Shown one piece after another: positions 1 through 5,685 of a stretch of DNA of 5,888 nt. Every line of letters begins with the position of its first letter. Position 1 is the stretch's first letter. This stretch comes from Rikenellaceae bacterium. GTDB taxonomy: Bacteria; Bacteroidota; Bacteroidia; Bacteroidales; UBA932. The stretch covers positions 1 to 5,888 of the forward strand of contig DOSU01000019.1 of assembly GCA_003513895.1 (NCBI GenBank). Direction: 5' to 3'. The notes beneath the pieces are model-generated. The model was not told where the DNA came from and made no database searches. It saw only the letters and a program-made list of their open reading frames with translations. The position numbers and the translations under genes are program-made.

Positions 1-719
1 CCGCCACGACGGTCATTTCTTCCGCCCGACTGCTGGCCACCCTGTGCGCCTGAAGCATTTGCTGCCATACCTACATTAGGAGAGAGGTCTCTCTTACCGT
101 ATACTTCACCGTTGCATACCCATACTTTCACTCCCAGTACGCCTACTTTTGTGTGGGCTTCTGCGTGTGCGTAATCGATATCTGCGCGGAATGTATGTAG
201 TGGAGTTCTTCCCTCTTTGTAAAGCTCTCTTCTTGCCATCTCAGCACCGCCAAGACGACCGCTCACGAGAACTTTAATACCTTCGGCACCCATTCTCATA
301 GTTGAAGCCATTGCCATCTTAATCGCACGGCGATAAGATACACGGCCCTCTACCTGACGGGCGATATTGTTTGCTACAATGTTGGCATCCAGTTCTGGTC
401 TCTTAACTTCGTAGATGTTAATTTGAACCTCTTTGTTAGAGATTTTCTTTAACTCCTCTTTAAGTTTATCGACCTCCTGACCACCTTTTCCGATAATAAT
501 ACCGGGACGGGCAGTGTGAATTGTTACTGTAATTAGCTTTAGAGTTCTCTCGATAACAATTTTTGAAAGAGACGCTTTGGCCAAACGAGCATTTAAATAC
601 TCACGGATTTTAGCATCTTCAAAAAGTTTTGCGGCATAATCAGTACCACCGTACCAGTTAGAGTCCCAGCCACGGATAATGCCTAGTCGGTTTGCTATAG
701 GATTTGTTTTTTGTCCCAT
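1..719 (-). CDS. rpsC: 30S ribosomal protein S3, 3' end outside window
   Basis: S3 binds 16S rRNA in the head of the small subunit and helps form the mRNA entry channel. My translation from ATG 719-717 starts MGQKTNPIANRLGIIRGWDS, typical of bacterial S3. The KH-domain GxxG motif is GKGG at residues 77-80, inside RPGIIIGKGGQEVDK. The C-terminal domain is seen in MRMGAEGIKVLVSGRLGGAEMAR and the downstream GRTPLHTFRADIDYAHAEA stretch. About 239 codons are visible without a stop. The last visible part is a Gly/Gln/Arg-rich tail (GAQGGQQSGGRNDRRG), and S3 tails like this are common in Bacteroidetes, so only a few residues should be missing. The start lies 1 nt after the rplV stop. A GAGGAG Shine-Dalgarno (plus positions 727-732) sits 7 nt upstream inside the end of rplV, which supports this start. 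It is the seventh gene of the S10 operon seen here; rplP would be expected next. Confidence 0.97.
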   Translation of the reverse strand, partial: MGQKTNPIANRLGIIRGWDSNWYGGTDYAAKLFEDAKIREYLNARLAKASLSKIVIERTLKLITVTIHTARPGIIIGKGGQEVDKLKEELKKISNKEVQINIYEVKRPELDANIVANNIARQVEGRVSYRRAIKMAMASTMRMGAEGIKVLVSGRLGGAEMARRELYKEGRTPLHTFRADIDYAHAEAHTKVGVLGVKVWVCNGEVYGKRDLSPNVGMAANASGAQGGQQSGGRNDRRG

Positions 720-720
720 C

Positions 721-1143
721 TTATTGCTCCTCTTTTACGGTTTTACTTTTCTTGCCAAGCACTATTGTTACATGGTTTGAACGCTTGCGAATTCTTGCCG
801 CGCGACCTTGTGGTGCTGTTCTTATGCGCTTGAGTGAACGGCCTTGTCCAACCATAATTGACTGAACACAAACATTGCCATTTTCCAACTCTTTGCGGTC
901 TGCTTCGTTTTTAGCTTCCCAGTTGGCAATTGCCGAACGAAGAAGTTTTTCCAAACGAATAGACGCTTCCTTTTTGGTATATTTTAAAATATCCAAAGCA
1001 CGGTTCACTTCTACACCCCGGATGATATCTGCTACTAAACGCATCTTCCTAGGTGAGGTAGGAACATCATTCAACTTTGCAAAAGCTGTTTGTTTCCTTA
1101 TTTCTTTTTGCCTCTCGGCAGTTTCTCTTTTTCGAGCTCCCAT
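721..1143 (-). CDS. rplV: 50S ribosomal protein L22
   Basis: L22 is an early-assembling large-subunit protein that contacts all domains of 23S rRNA, and its long hairpin lines the peptide exit tunnel. The 140-aa product has a basic, charged N-terminal extension of about 22 residues (MGARKRETAERQKEIRKQ), then the L22 fold starting near KLNDVPTSPRKMRLVADIIRG. The tunnel hairpin is seen near RSLKRIRTAPQGRAARIRKRS (about residues 103-123), and the protein ends in a Lys-rich tail. Bacteroidetes L22 proteins are of this length, longer than the 110 aa of E. coli. The gene lies 27 nt downstream of rpsS and 1 nt upstream of rpsC. No Shine-Dalgarno is visible before the ATG; the leader is A/T-rich. Identity is certain from the conserved core. 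The exact start is the only in-frame ATG before the fold. Confidence 0.97.
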   Translation of the reverse strand: MGARKRETAERQKEIRKQTAFAKLNDVPTSPRKMRLVADIIRGVEVNRALDILKYTKKEASIRLEKLLRSAIANWEAKNEADRKELENGNVCVQSIMVGQGRSLKRIRTAPQGRAARIRKRSNHVTIVLGKKSKTVKEEQ

Positions 1144-1170
1144 TATTGTGACTTTTTACACATTAATTAA

Positions 1171-1434
1171 TTAGCGATTACCCGAGTGACCTTTAAAGGT
1201 TCTTGTGGGTGCAAACTCGCCGAGCTTGTGACCAACCATATTCTCGGTTACATATACCGGAATAAACTTGTTCCCATTATGAACAGCAATGGTGTGGCCA
1301 ACGAAGTCGGGTGAAATCATACTGGCTCTTGACCAGGTCTTGATAACCTCTTTCTTTGCGGTTTCATTCATGGCCAATACTCTTTTCTCGAGACTGGCTT
1401 GTATGTATGGACCTTTTTTTAATGAACGACTCAT
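1171..1434 (-). CDS. rpsS: 30S ribosomal protein S19
   Basis: S19 sits in the head of the small subunit, pairs with S13 and contacts the A-site finger of 23S rRNA. The 87-aa product shows the family from end to end: MSRSLKKGPYI at the start, TWSRASMISPDFVGHTIAVHNG (about residues 34-55) in the middle, and the highly conserved VTENMVGHKLGEFAPTRTFKGH toward the C-terminus. Length is normal (E. coli 92 aa). It lies 24 nt downstream of rplB and 27 nt upstream of rplV in the S10 operon. Only a weak purine patch (AGAGAA) precedes the ATG, in keeping with the poor Shine-Dalgarno use of Bacteroidetes. Confidence 0.98.
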   Translation of the reverse strand: MSRSLKKGPYIQASLEKRVLAMNETAKKEVIKTWSRASMISPDFVGHTIAVHNGNKFIPVYVTENMVGHKLGEFAPTRTFKGHSGNR

Positions 1435-1458
1435 AATTCTCTATTCAGTTTAATTCCG

Positions 1459-2283
1459 TTATTTTTTCCTTCTTTCAATAATAAACTTCTTAGTCGTTTT
1501 CTTAGGGTCACGTGTTTTGTAACCTTTAGCCGGAATGCCTTTTCTAGAGCGTGGGTGTCCGCCGGATGCGCGCCCTTCACCACCACCCATTGGGTGATCG
1601 ACAGGGTTCATCACTACACCACGAGTCCGTGGTCTGCGTCCTAACCATCTCTTACGTCCGGCTTTTCCATCCGATTCTAAGTTGTGATCTGGATTTGATA
1701 CAGTTCCAATTGTTGCACGGCATGCAACCAGTACCATTCTTGTTTCGCCTGAAGGCAATTTAAGAATAGCATGAGTACCTTCTCTTGCAAGAAGCTGAGC
1801 ATAAGCTCCGGCGCTTCTTGCCATAGCGGCACCCTGACCTGGACGCAGTTCGATATTGTGAACAAGTGTACCTAGTGGAATCTCTGATAGAAGAAGTGTG
1901 TTACCAAGTTCAGGTGCGACTCCGGGTCCCGAAGCAATCACCTGGCCAACTTTAATTCCGTTGGGAGCTAAAATGTAGCGCTTCTCTCCATCCTTGTATA
2001 CAACTAATGCGATTCGAGCACTTCTGTTCGGATCGTATTCAACTGTTTTTACTTCGGCTGTAAACTTATCTTTATCGCGTAAAAAGTCAATTACACGATA
2101 CATTCTTTTATGACCACCGCCGATATAACGCATTGTCATTTTACCCTGCTTGTTACGTCCGCCTGTTTTACTAAGTGGCTGCAACAATGATTTCTCAGGA
2201 GTAGAACAAGTAATCTCGTCAAATGCGCTAATAGCTTTATGTCTTGTGCCGGGGGTAGCCGGCTTAAATTTGCGTATTGCCAT
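1459..2283 (-). CDS. rplB: 50S ribosomal protein L2
   Basis: L2 is needed for subunit association and for peptidyl transferase activity, and it binds 23S rRNA near the catalytic centre. The 274-aa product matches the family length (E. coli 273). The N-terminus is MAIRKFKPATPGTRHK. The OB-fold region includes VEYDPNRSARIALV and YILAPNGIKVGQ. The SH3-like region includes HNIELRPGQGAAMARSAGAYAQLLAREG. The C-terminal rRNA-binding stretch contains the hallmark NPVDHPMGGGEGRASGGHP, including the His counted as critical in E. coli L2. The start is 5 nt after the rplW stop, giving near translational coupling, and no Shine-Dalgarno is visible. The protein ends in a basic KKTTKKFIIERRKK tail. Confidence 0.98.
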   Translation of the reverse strand: MAIRKFKPATPGTRHKAISAFDEITCSTPEKSLLQPLSKTGGRNKQGKMTMRYIGGGHKRMYRVIDFLRDKDKFTAEVKTVEYDPNRSARIALVVYKDGEKRYILAPNGIKVGQVIASGPGVAPELGNTLLLSEIPLGTLVHNIELRPGQGAAMARSAGAYAQLLAREGTHAILKLPSGETRMVLVACRATIGTVSNPDHNLESDGKAGRKRWLGRRPRTRGVVMNPVDHPMGGGEGRASGGHPRSRKGIPAKGYKTRDPKKTTKKFIIERRKK

Positions 2284-2288
2284 AGAGT

Positions 2289-2579
2289 TTAAATGTTACT
2301 GTAGAAATCTATCTTATCTTCACCTGCCAGCGTTACAAATGCTTTTTTGTAGTGATTTGCACGACCTGACAATAATCCCGCTTTGGTAAAACGGCTTTTG
2401 CTTTTTCCGTGGTAGTTAACAGTATTAACTTGTGATACTTTAACACCATACATCTCCTCAACCGCTGCTTTGATCTCCAGTTTATTGGCAGCACGGTCAA
2501 CCTCAAATCCATAACGATTCAATTTTTCGCCCTGAATCGTAAGTTTTTCTGTTACTAATGGCTTAATTAATATTCCCAT
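2289..2579 (-). CDS. rplW: 50S ribosomal protein L23
   Basis: L23 lies at the exit of the peptide tunnel, where trigger factor and the signal recognition particle dock. I choose the ATG at 2579-2577, giving 96 aa starting MGILIKPLVTEKLT, the family's usual N-terminus and the usual Bacteroidetes length. The frame is open upstream to another ATG at 2630, but that start would add 17 unrelated residues and overlap rplD by about 40 nt. A GGAGAGAG purine run directly upstream of the shorter start supports it. Further family marks are the middle NKLEIKAAVEEMYGVKVSQVNTV and the basic loop GKSKSRFTKAGLLSGRANHYKKA. The gene begins 10 nt after rplD and ends 5 nt before rplB. Confidence 0.96.
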   Translation of the reverse strand: MGILIKPLVTEKLTIQGEKLNRYGFEVDRAANKLEIKAAVEEMYGVKVSQVNTVNYHGKSKSRFTKAGLLSGRANHYKKAFVTLAGEDKIDFYSNI

Positions 2580-2589
2580 CTCTCTCCGG

Positions 2590-3222
2590 TTAGTTGCGTC
2601 CATACTGAGCCTGAAGAATATCCTGAACACCGTCTACCAACACAAGACTAGTAGAGTTTACTATGTCGTATGTATTTAGTTCGTTTACGGTAATCACTTT
2701 GATATTTTGCAAGTTGCGTGAAGACAAGTAAATATTTTCTGTATTTTCGGGAAGTACAAAGAGAATCTTTCTGGCGTTAACCTTAAGATTGTTAAAAATC
2801 TTAATCATCTCTTTTGTCTTTGGATTCTCAATTGAGAACGGCTCAACAATTGTAAGTGTTTGCTCCTTTACCTTGTAGGACAAAGCAGAGAATCTTGCAA
2901 GTTGTTTAAGCTTCTTGTTCAGTTTGAAGTGATAGTCACGTGGTTTTGGACCAAAAGCCCTTCCACCTCCAACAAAAGTTGGTGATTTGATACTACCGTG
3001 ACGCGCTCCGCCTGAACCTTTCTGGCGAACAATCTTTTTGGTACTGTATGCTACTTCCCACTTTTCTTTAGTCTTGTGGGTACCCTGACGCTGGTTTGCA
3101 AGATATTGCTTAACATCAAGATAAATAGCGTGATCATTTGGCTCTATGCCAAAGATACCAGAATCCAGAGTCACTTTCTTTCCGGACTCCGTACCATCTA
3201 TTTTATATACTGATAATTCCAT
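2590..3222 (-). CDS. rplD: 50S ribosomal protein L4
   Basis: L4 binds 23S rRNA domain I, and its extended loop reaches the constriction of the exit tunnel. In E. coli it also represses the S10 operon by binding its leader. The product is 210 aa (E. coli 201). The loop is clear at about residues 64-97: VRQKGSGGARHGSIKSPTFV followed by GGGRAFGPKPRDY. The start MELSVYKIDG and the C-terminal SLVLVDGVQDILQAQYG fit bacterial L4. A GGAGG Shine-Dalgarno (plus 3234-3238) lies in the last codons of rplC, 11 nt before the ATG, and rplC stops 6 nt upstream, so coupling is likely. Whether this L4 regulates its own operon cannot be told from the sequence. Confidence 0.97.
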   Translation of the reverse strand: MELSVYKIDGTESGKKVTLDSGIFGIEPNDHAIYLDVKQYLANQRQGTHKTKEKWEVAYSTKKIVRQKGSGGARHGSIKSPTFVGGGRAFGPKPRDYHFKLNKKLKQLARFSALSYKVKEQTLTIVEPFSIENPKTKEMIKIFNNLKVNARKILFVLPENTENIYLSSRNLQNIKVITVNELNTYDIVNSTSLVLVDGVQDILQAQYGRN

Positions 3223-3228
3223 AGACGT

Positions 3229-3855
3229 TTATTCCTCCACTATTACATAAGAACCCTTTGCACCGGGAATTGATCCCTTTACAAGCAGCAGATTATTCTC
3301 AGGAATAACCTTAATAATTCTGAGGTTCAAGATTTTTACATGATCGCCACCCATTCGGCCGGCCAATCTTTTTCCTTTAAATACCCTAGAAGGCCAAGAA
3401 GAAGCACCCATTGATCCGGGAGCACGAAGTCTGTTGTGCTGTCCGTGAGTTGCGCCGCCTACTCCTGCGAAACCATGGCGTTTCACAACACCCTGGAATC
3501 CTTTACCTTTAGAAATCCCTGTTACGTCTACCCATTCCATCTGATCGTGAAATACATCTGTTACGGTGATAGTGTCGCCTAATTGAAATTCTTTTGTAAA
3601 GTCGTTTGAAAACTCTGCAATTTTTCGTTTAGGTGTGGTGTTTGCCTTTTTAAAGTGGCCCATTAGGCCTCCGCTGGTGTGTTTCTCTTTTTTCTCGTCA
3701 TAGGCAAGTTGTACAGCGGCATAACCATCTTTCTCTTCTGTACGAATTTGCGTAACTACACACGGACCAGCCTCAATAACGGTGCATGGAATATTTTTTC
3801 CATCGGCACCAAAAACGGAAGTCATTCCGATTTTCTTTCCAATTAATCCAGGCAT
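3229..3855 (-). CDS. rplC: 50S ribosomal protein L3, first gene of the operon here
   Basis: L3 is one of the first proteins to assemble on 23S rRNA, and its central loop approaches the peptidyl transferase centre. The 208-aa product begins MPGLIGKKIGMTSVFGADGK and has the family stretch VDVTGISKGKGFQGVVKRHGF (about residues 109-129), then THGQHNRLRAPGSMGASSWP and RVFKGKRLAGRMGG. It ends LLLVKGSIPGAKGSYVIVEE. At the place where E. coli L3 carries the PrmB-methylated Gln150 (GQNQ), this protein reads GASS, so that modification cannot occur at this site; this is a common difference outside Proteobacteria. The leader has no Shine-Dalgarno and is A-rich, as usual in Bacteroidetes. It is the first gene after the promoter; rpsJ is absent from its usual place upstream. 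Confidence 0.98.
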   Translation of the reverse strand: MPGLIGKKIGMTSVFGADGKNIPCTVIEAGPCVVTQIRTEEKDGYAAVQLAYDEKKEKHTSGGLMGHFKKANTTPKRKIAEFSNDFTKEFQLGDTITVTDVFHDQMEWVDVTGISKGKGFQGVVKRHGFAGVGGATHGQHNRLRAPGSMGASSWPSRVFKGKRLAGRMGGDHVKILNLRIIKVIPENNLLLVKGSIPGAKGSYVIVEE

Positions 3856-3893
3856 TGGTTGTTAATTTGGTGTTTTTTAAATTATTACTAAAT

Positions 3894-3912
3894 CCCGCAT
3901 AAAAATTGCGGG
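3894..3912 (-). promoter_or_regulatory. 5' leader hairpin of the ribosomal operon mRNA
   Basis: In the transcript the sequence reads CCCGCA, a 7-nt A/U-rich loop, then UGCGGG: a perfect 6-bp stem with five G-C pairs. It lies directly downstream of the predicted start point of the rplC transcript (the -7 element ends at 3916) and about 40 nt before the rplC ATG. No U-run follows it, so it is not an intrinsic terminator. Likely roles are protection of the mRNA 5' end or a binding site for an autoregulatory ribosomal protein such as L4. Both roles are inference; only the hairpin itself is seen. Confidence 0.5.
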
Positions 3913-3915
3913 GAG

Positions 3916-3946
3916 CAAAGATACGATAAAAACTTTTAAATGCAAT
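3916..3946 (-). promoter_or_regulatory. Bacteroidetes-type promoter of the rplC operon
   Basis: On the minus strand the sequence reads ATTG (3946-3943), 19 nt, TATCTTTG (3923-3916). The known Bacteroidetes primary sigma factor consensus is TTTG, 19-21 nt, TAnnTTTG. The -7 element is a perfect match, the -33 element has three of four bases, and the spacing is right. Transcription should start a few bases further on, near 3909-3911, giving a leader of about 55 nt before rplC. Confidence 0.75.
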
Positions 3947-4037
3947 AGTTCAGCAGAATATATGAACAAGATATTCACAATAAAAATCCGGAAAAACTAA
4001 ATGAAATTTTTCAGCTTTCAACCTTAATTGAAATGTG

Positions 4038-4616
4038 TCAGCTTAGAAGAGAGTGCAAATTTGAAACAATAAGCTTTACCGCAATCGCCAGCAGAATTAT
4101 TCCAAAAAATTTCCTCATTACATAAATTCCGCTTTTCCCAATCTTTCTGGAAATAAGATCGAGGTTGTTTAGAACAAAATAAACGACTACAATATTCAGA
4201 AATAGTGCTATAATAATGTTTAGCACGTCATATTCCGCCCGAAGAGAAAGCAGGGTTGTAAACGAAGCTGCTCCGGCAATCAACGGGAACACAATAGGGA
4301 CAATTGTTGCCGAATCAGTTGGACCGTCATCTTTGAATATCTGGATGCCAAATATCATCTCTATGGCCAAAACCAGAAGGACAAGCGCACCTGCCACGGC
4401 AAAAGAGGAAATATCAACCCCAAAAAGTCCAAGCATCGCCTGACCCAAGAAAAGAAAGGCCACAAGAATTGTAAATGATATTACTGAAGCATTCATAGGA
4501 CTGAAGCTTTTCTTCTTCTCCTTCATTCCAATAATGATTGGCACCGAACCCATAATATCTATTACAGCAAACATTACTATGAATGCGCTGAATATCTCTT
4601 TTATGTCGAAATTCAT
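4038..4616 (-). CDS. MarC-family integral membrane protein
   Basis: The 192-aa product belongs to the MarC (UPF0056) family of inner-membrane proteins. Their biochemical role is not settled; the link of MarC to multiple antibiotic resistance was not upheld. About six hydrophobic helices can be drawn: residues 8-30, 43-65, 70-92, 104-125, 131-153 and 168-188. Family marks are VIDIMGSVPI in helix 1 (many members have Asp-Pro where this has Asp-Ile), the FGIQIF end of helix 3, and PIVFPLIAGAASFTTLL in helix 4 (many members read AGPG where this has AGAA). Length is normal. Charged loops (MKEKKK, residues 31-36) separate the helices. There is no Shine-Dalgarno. Its own -7 promoter element lies about 57 nt upstream, and 182 nt separate its stop from rplC, in the same direction. 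No strong terminator stands between them, so read-through into the ribosomal operon is possible. Confidence 0.85.
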   Translation of the reverse strand: MNFDIKEIFSAFIVMFAVIDIMGSVPIIIGMKEKKKSFSPMNASVISFTILVAFLFLGQAMLGLFGVDISSFAVAGALVLLVLAIEMIFGIQIFKDDGPTDSATIVPIVFPLIAGAASFTTLLSLRAEYDVLNIIIALFLNIVVVYFVLNNLDLISRKIGKSGIYVMRKFFGIILLAIAVKLIVSNLHSLLS

Positions 4617-4672
4617 ACCGTTGTTTATATTTTTGTTAATTCTGCTCAGTTATTAATATAGTTGGTTTTTTG

Positions 4673-4680
4673 CAAAGATA
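4673..4680 (-). promoter_or_regulatory. -7 promoter element of the MarC-family gene
   Basis: The minus strand reads TATCTTTG, a perfect Bacteroidetes -7 element, 56 nt before the ATG of the membrane-protein gene. No TTTG-like -33 element is found at 19-21 nt spacing. At that distance the sequence is already inside the outer arm of the left palindrome module (from 4695). The promoter may work with -7 alone or may be weakened. Assignment rests on the motif and its position. Confidence 0.6.
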
Positions 4681-4694
4681 ACTAATTGGGTTTT

Positions 4695-4820
4695 TAACGG
4701 CGTACTTTGAGGTAACAAATTGGTATCATGAGTATTAGCTCAGTCGGAAAAGCTAAAAATCGCAAACTCAAAAGTTATTATCGGCTGTTTTTCAGGCAGT
4801 TACCCCAAAGTACGCCGTTA
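4695..4820. repeat. Left palindrome module (arms 4695-4716 and 4799-4820)
   Basis: Two 22-nt arms in inverted orientation match at 21 of 22 positions. The first begins TAACGGCGTACTTTG and ends GGTAAC; the second is its reverse complement, differing at one base (4710 against the base facing it). They flank 82 nt. Inside lies a further perfect 6-bp inverted repeat, TTAGCT (4735-4740) and AGCTAA (4751-4756). Single-stranded, the module could fold into one long hairpin with a side stem. It sits directly upstream of the transposase gene and next to the promoter region of the divergent MarC-family gene. The same arm occurs twice more in the right module. Confidence 0.9.
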
Positions 4821-4823
4821 GAG

Positions 4824-4854
4824 TTTTTCTTTTCTTGAAAAATTCTTATCTTGT
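4824..4854 (+). promoter_or_regulatory. Possible promoter of the RAYT gene
   Basis: TATCTTGT at 4847-4854 resembles the Bacteroidetes -7 element TAnnTTTG with mismatches at the last two bases. TTTT at 4824-4827, 19 nt upstream, is a three-of-four match to the -33 element TTTG. It lies between the left palindrome and the ATG at 4882. The match is weak, which would fit low expression of a transposase, but chance matches are common in A/T-rich DNA. Confidence 0.3.
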
Positions 4855-4881
4855 AGATGTTTAATTCTAAATGTGTGAGAG

Positions 4882-5685
4882 ATGGAAGGGAAGAGAAAAA
4901 GTTCAAACAAACTCAAGCGTGTTCAGTCTGGGAACATTCATGTGTTTTTTCGCGGAAATAGTAGGAATACGGTATTCTATGACGATATAGAACGCGAAGT
5001 ATTTCTTAAGAAGCTAAAATCGTATTCAAACAAACTCGAAAGTAGAATTCTTGCATTTATTTTAATGGATAACCATGTGCATATCCAATTAATAACTAAT
5101 TGCCTATCAGTATTATTTTCAAATTTCCTGAGAGATTATTCCAAATGGTATAATTCAAAGAAGGGGTTATCCGATAAATTATTTAAAACACCATTCAGCA
5201 GCGCATGTAAATATTCAGATGAATGGGTACTAAACAGTAACCTTTATATTTTGAATAATCCTATTAAAGCCGGCATTTGCAAACACCCCTCTGAGTACAA
5301 ATGGAGTTCTTATCATTTTCACCACAACAGACCAAACCCATTGTCTTCAATCATTGATGTGGACACTGGATTTGTCGATTCGATATTTAAAACTAAAGAA
5401 GAGTTGGACAACGCAATTATCAATTTCCTGCCGGATATTGGAGAGATTAAAGAGAGAGGAAGAGATAGGTGGACAAAAACTCCTGATTACATTATTAATA
5501 AACATTTATTAAAGACCCTCAATGGGCAAAATTTATTTACTCTCGACAAAGACGAGACTAAAAAGATGATTATAACTCTCCGTAGGGAAACCGGCGCTTC
5601 TTACAGACAGATTGCTTCGATAATGCATGAAAGTTCCGAGTATGTGAAAAGGGTTTTAACGGCGTACTTTGGTGCAACTAATTAA
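4882..5685 (+). CDS. REP-associated tyrosine transposase (RAYT), Y1/HUH family
   Basis: The 267-aa product is a Y1-type transposase that would cut and rejoin single-stranded DNA at hairpins through a tyrosine link. Seen in order: the N-terminal strand and loop NIHVFFRGNSRNTVFYDD (residues 18-35, the usual RAYT opening); the HUH metal-binding motif in MDNHVHIQL, with His65 and His67; a helix LRDYSKWYN with Tyr86 and Tyr90 as candidate nucleophiles; then LFKTPFSSACKYSDEW and YILNNPIKAGI (residues 122-132), the RAYT signature. This separates it from IS200/IS605 TnpA, which is only about 150 aa. Residues 227-262 (ETGASYRQIASIMHESSEYVKRVL) look like a helix-turn-helix, so a DNA-binding tail is likely. 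Key residues are present and the frame is intact, so it may be active. The last ten residues are encoded in large part by a palindrome arm. I chose ATG 4882 because the conserved fold begins soon after. Confidence 0.88.
   Translation: MEGKRKSSNKLKRVQSGNIHVFFRGNSRNTVFYDDIEREVFLKKLKSYSNKLESRILAFILMDNHVHIQLITNCLSVLFSNFLRDYSKWYNSKKGLSDKLFKTPFSSACKYSDEWVLNSNLYILNNPIKAGICKHPSEYKWSSYHFHHNRPNPLSSIIDVDTGFVDSIFKTKEELDNAIINFLPDIGEIKERGRDRWTKTPDYIINKHLLKTLNGQNLFTLDKDETKKMIITLRRETGASYRQIASIMHESSEYVKRVLTAYFGATN

Noticed and set aside
875..1174. A plus-strand reading frame of 99 codons opposite rplV
   Set aside because: It is antisense to a certain ribosomal protein gene and its translation has no recognisable family; open only by chance. 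The same holds for smaller plus-strand frames opposite rplB and the MarC-family gene.
2580..2630. A longer L23 starting at the ATG ending at 2630
   Set aside because: It would add 17 residues not found in the family and overlap rplD; the ATG at 2579 has a purine-rich site and the normal L23 N-terminus.
3894..3912. The CCCGCA/TGCGGG hairpin as a terminator between marC and rplC
   Set aside because: No T-run follows on the minus strand, and it lies downstream of the rplC promoter.
4003..4033. Weak hairpins (TTTCAA/TTGAAA and GAAA/TTTC) after the MarC-family gene as a terminator
   Set aside because: Stems are A/T-only or nearly so, short, and without a proper U-run; not convincing as a terminator.
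4728..4800. A tRNA gene beginning near the TAGCTCAGTCGG motif
   Set aside because: No complementary acceptor strand, anticodon arm or TTCGA T-loop follows at tRNA distances; only the D-arm part is tRNA-like.
4882..5685. IS200/IS605 insertion sequence TnpA
   Set aside because: The protein is about 267 aa with the RAYT signature NNPIKAG and a C-terminal tail, whereas IS200 TnpA is about 150 aa; no tnpB is present.
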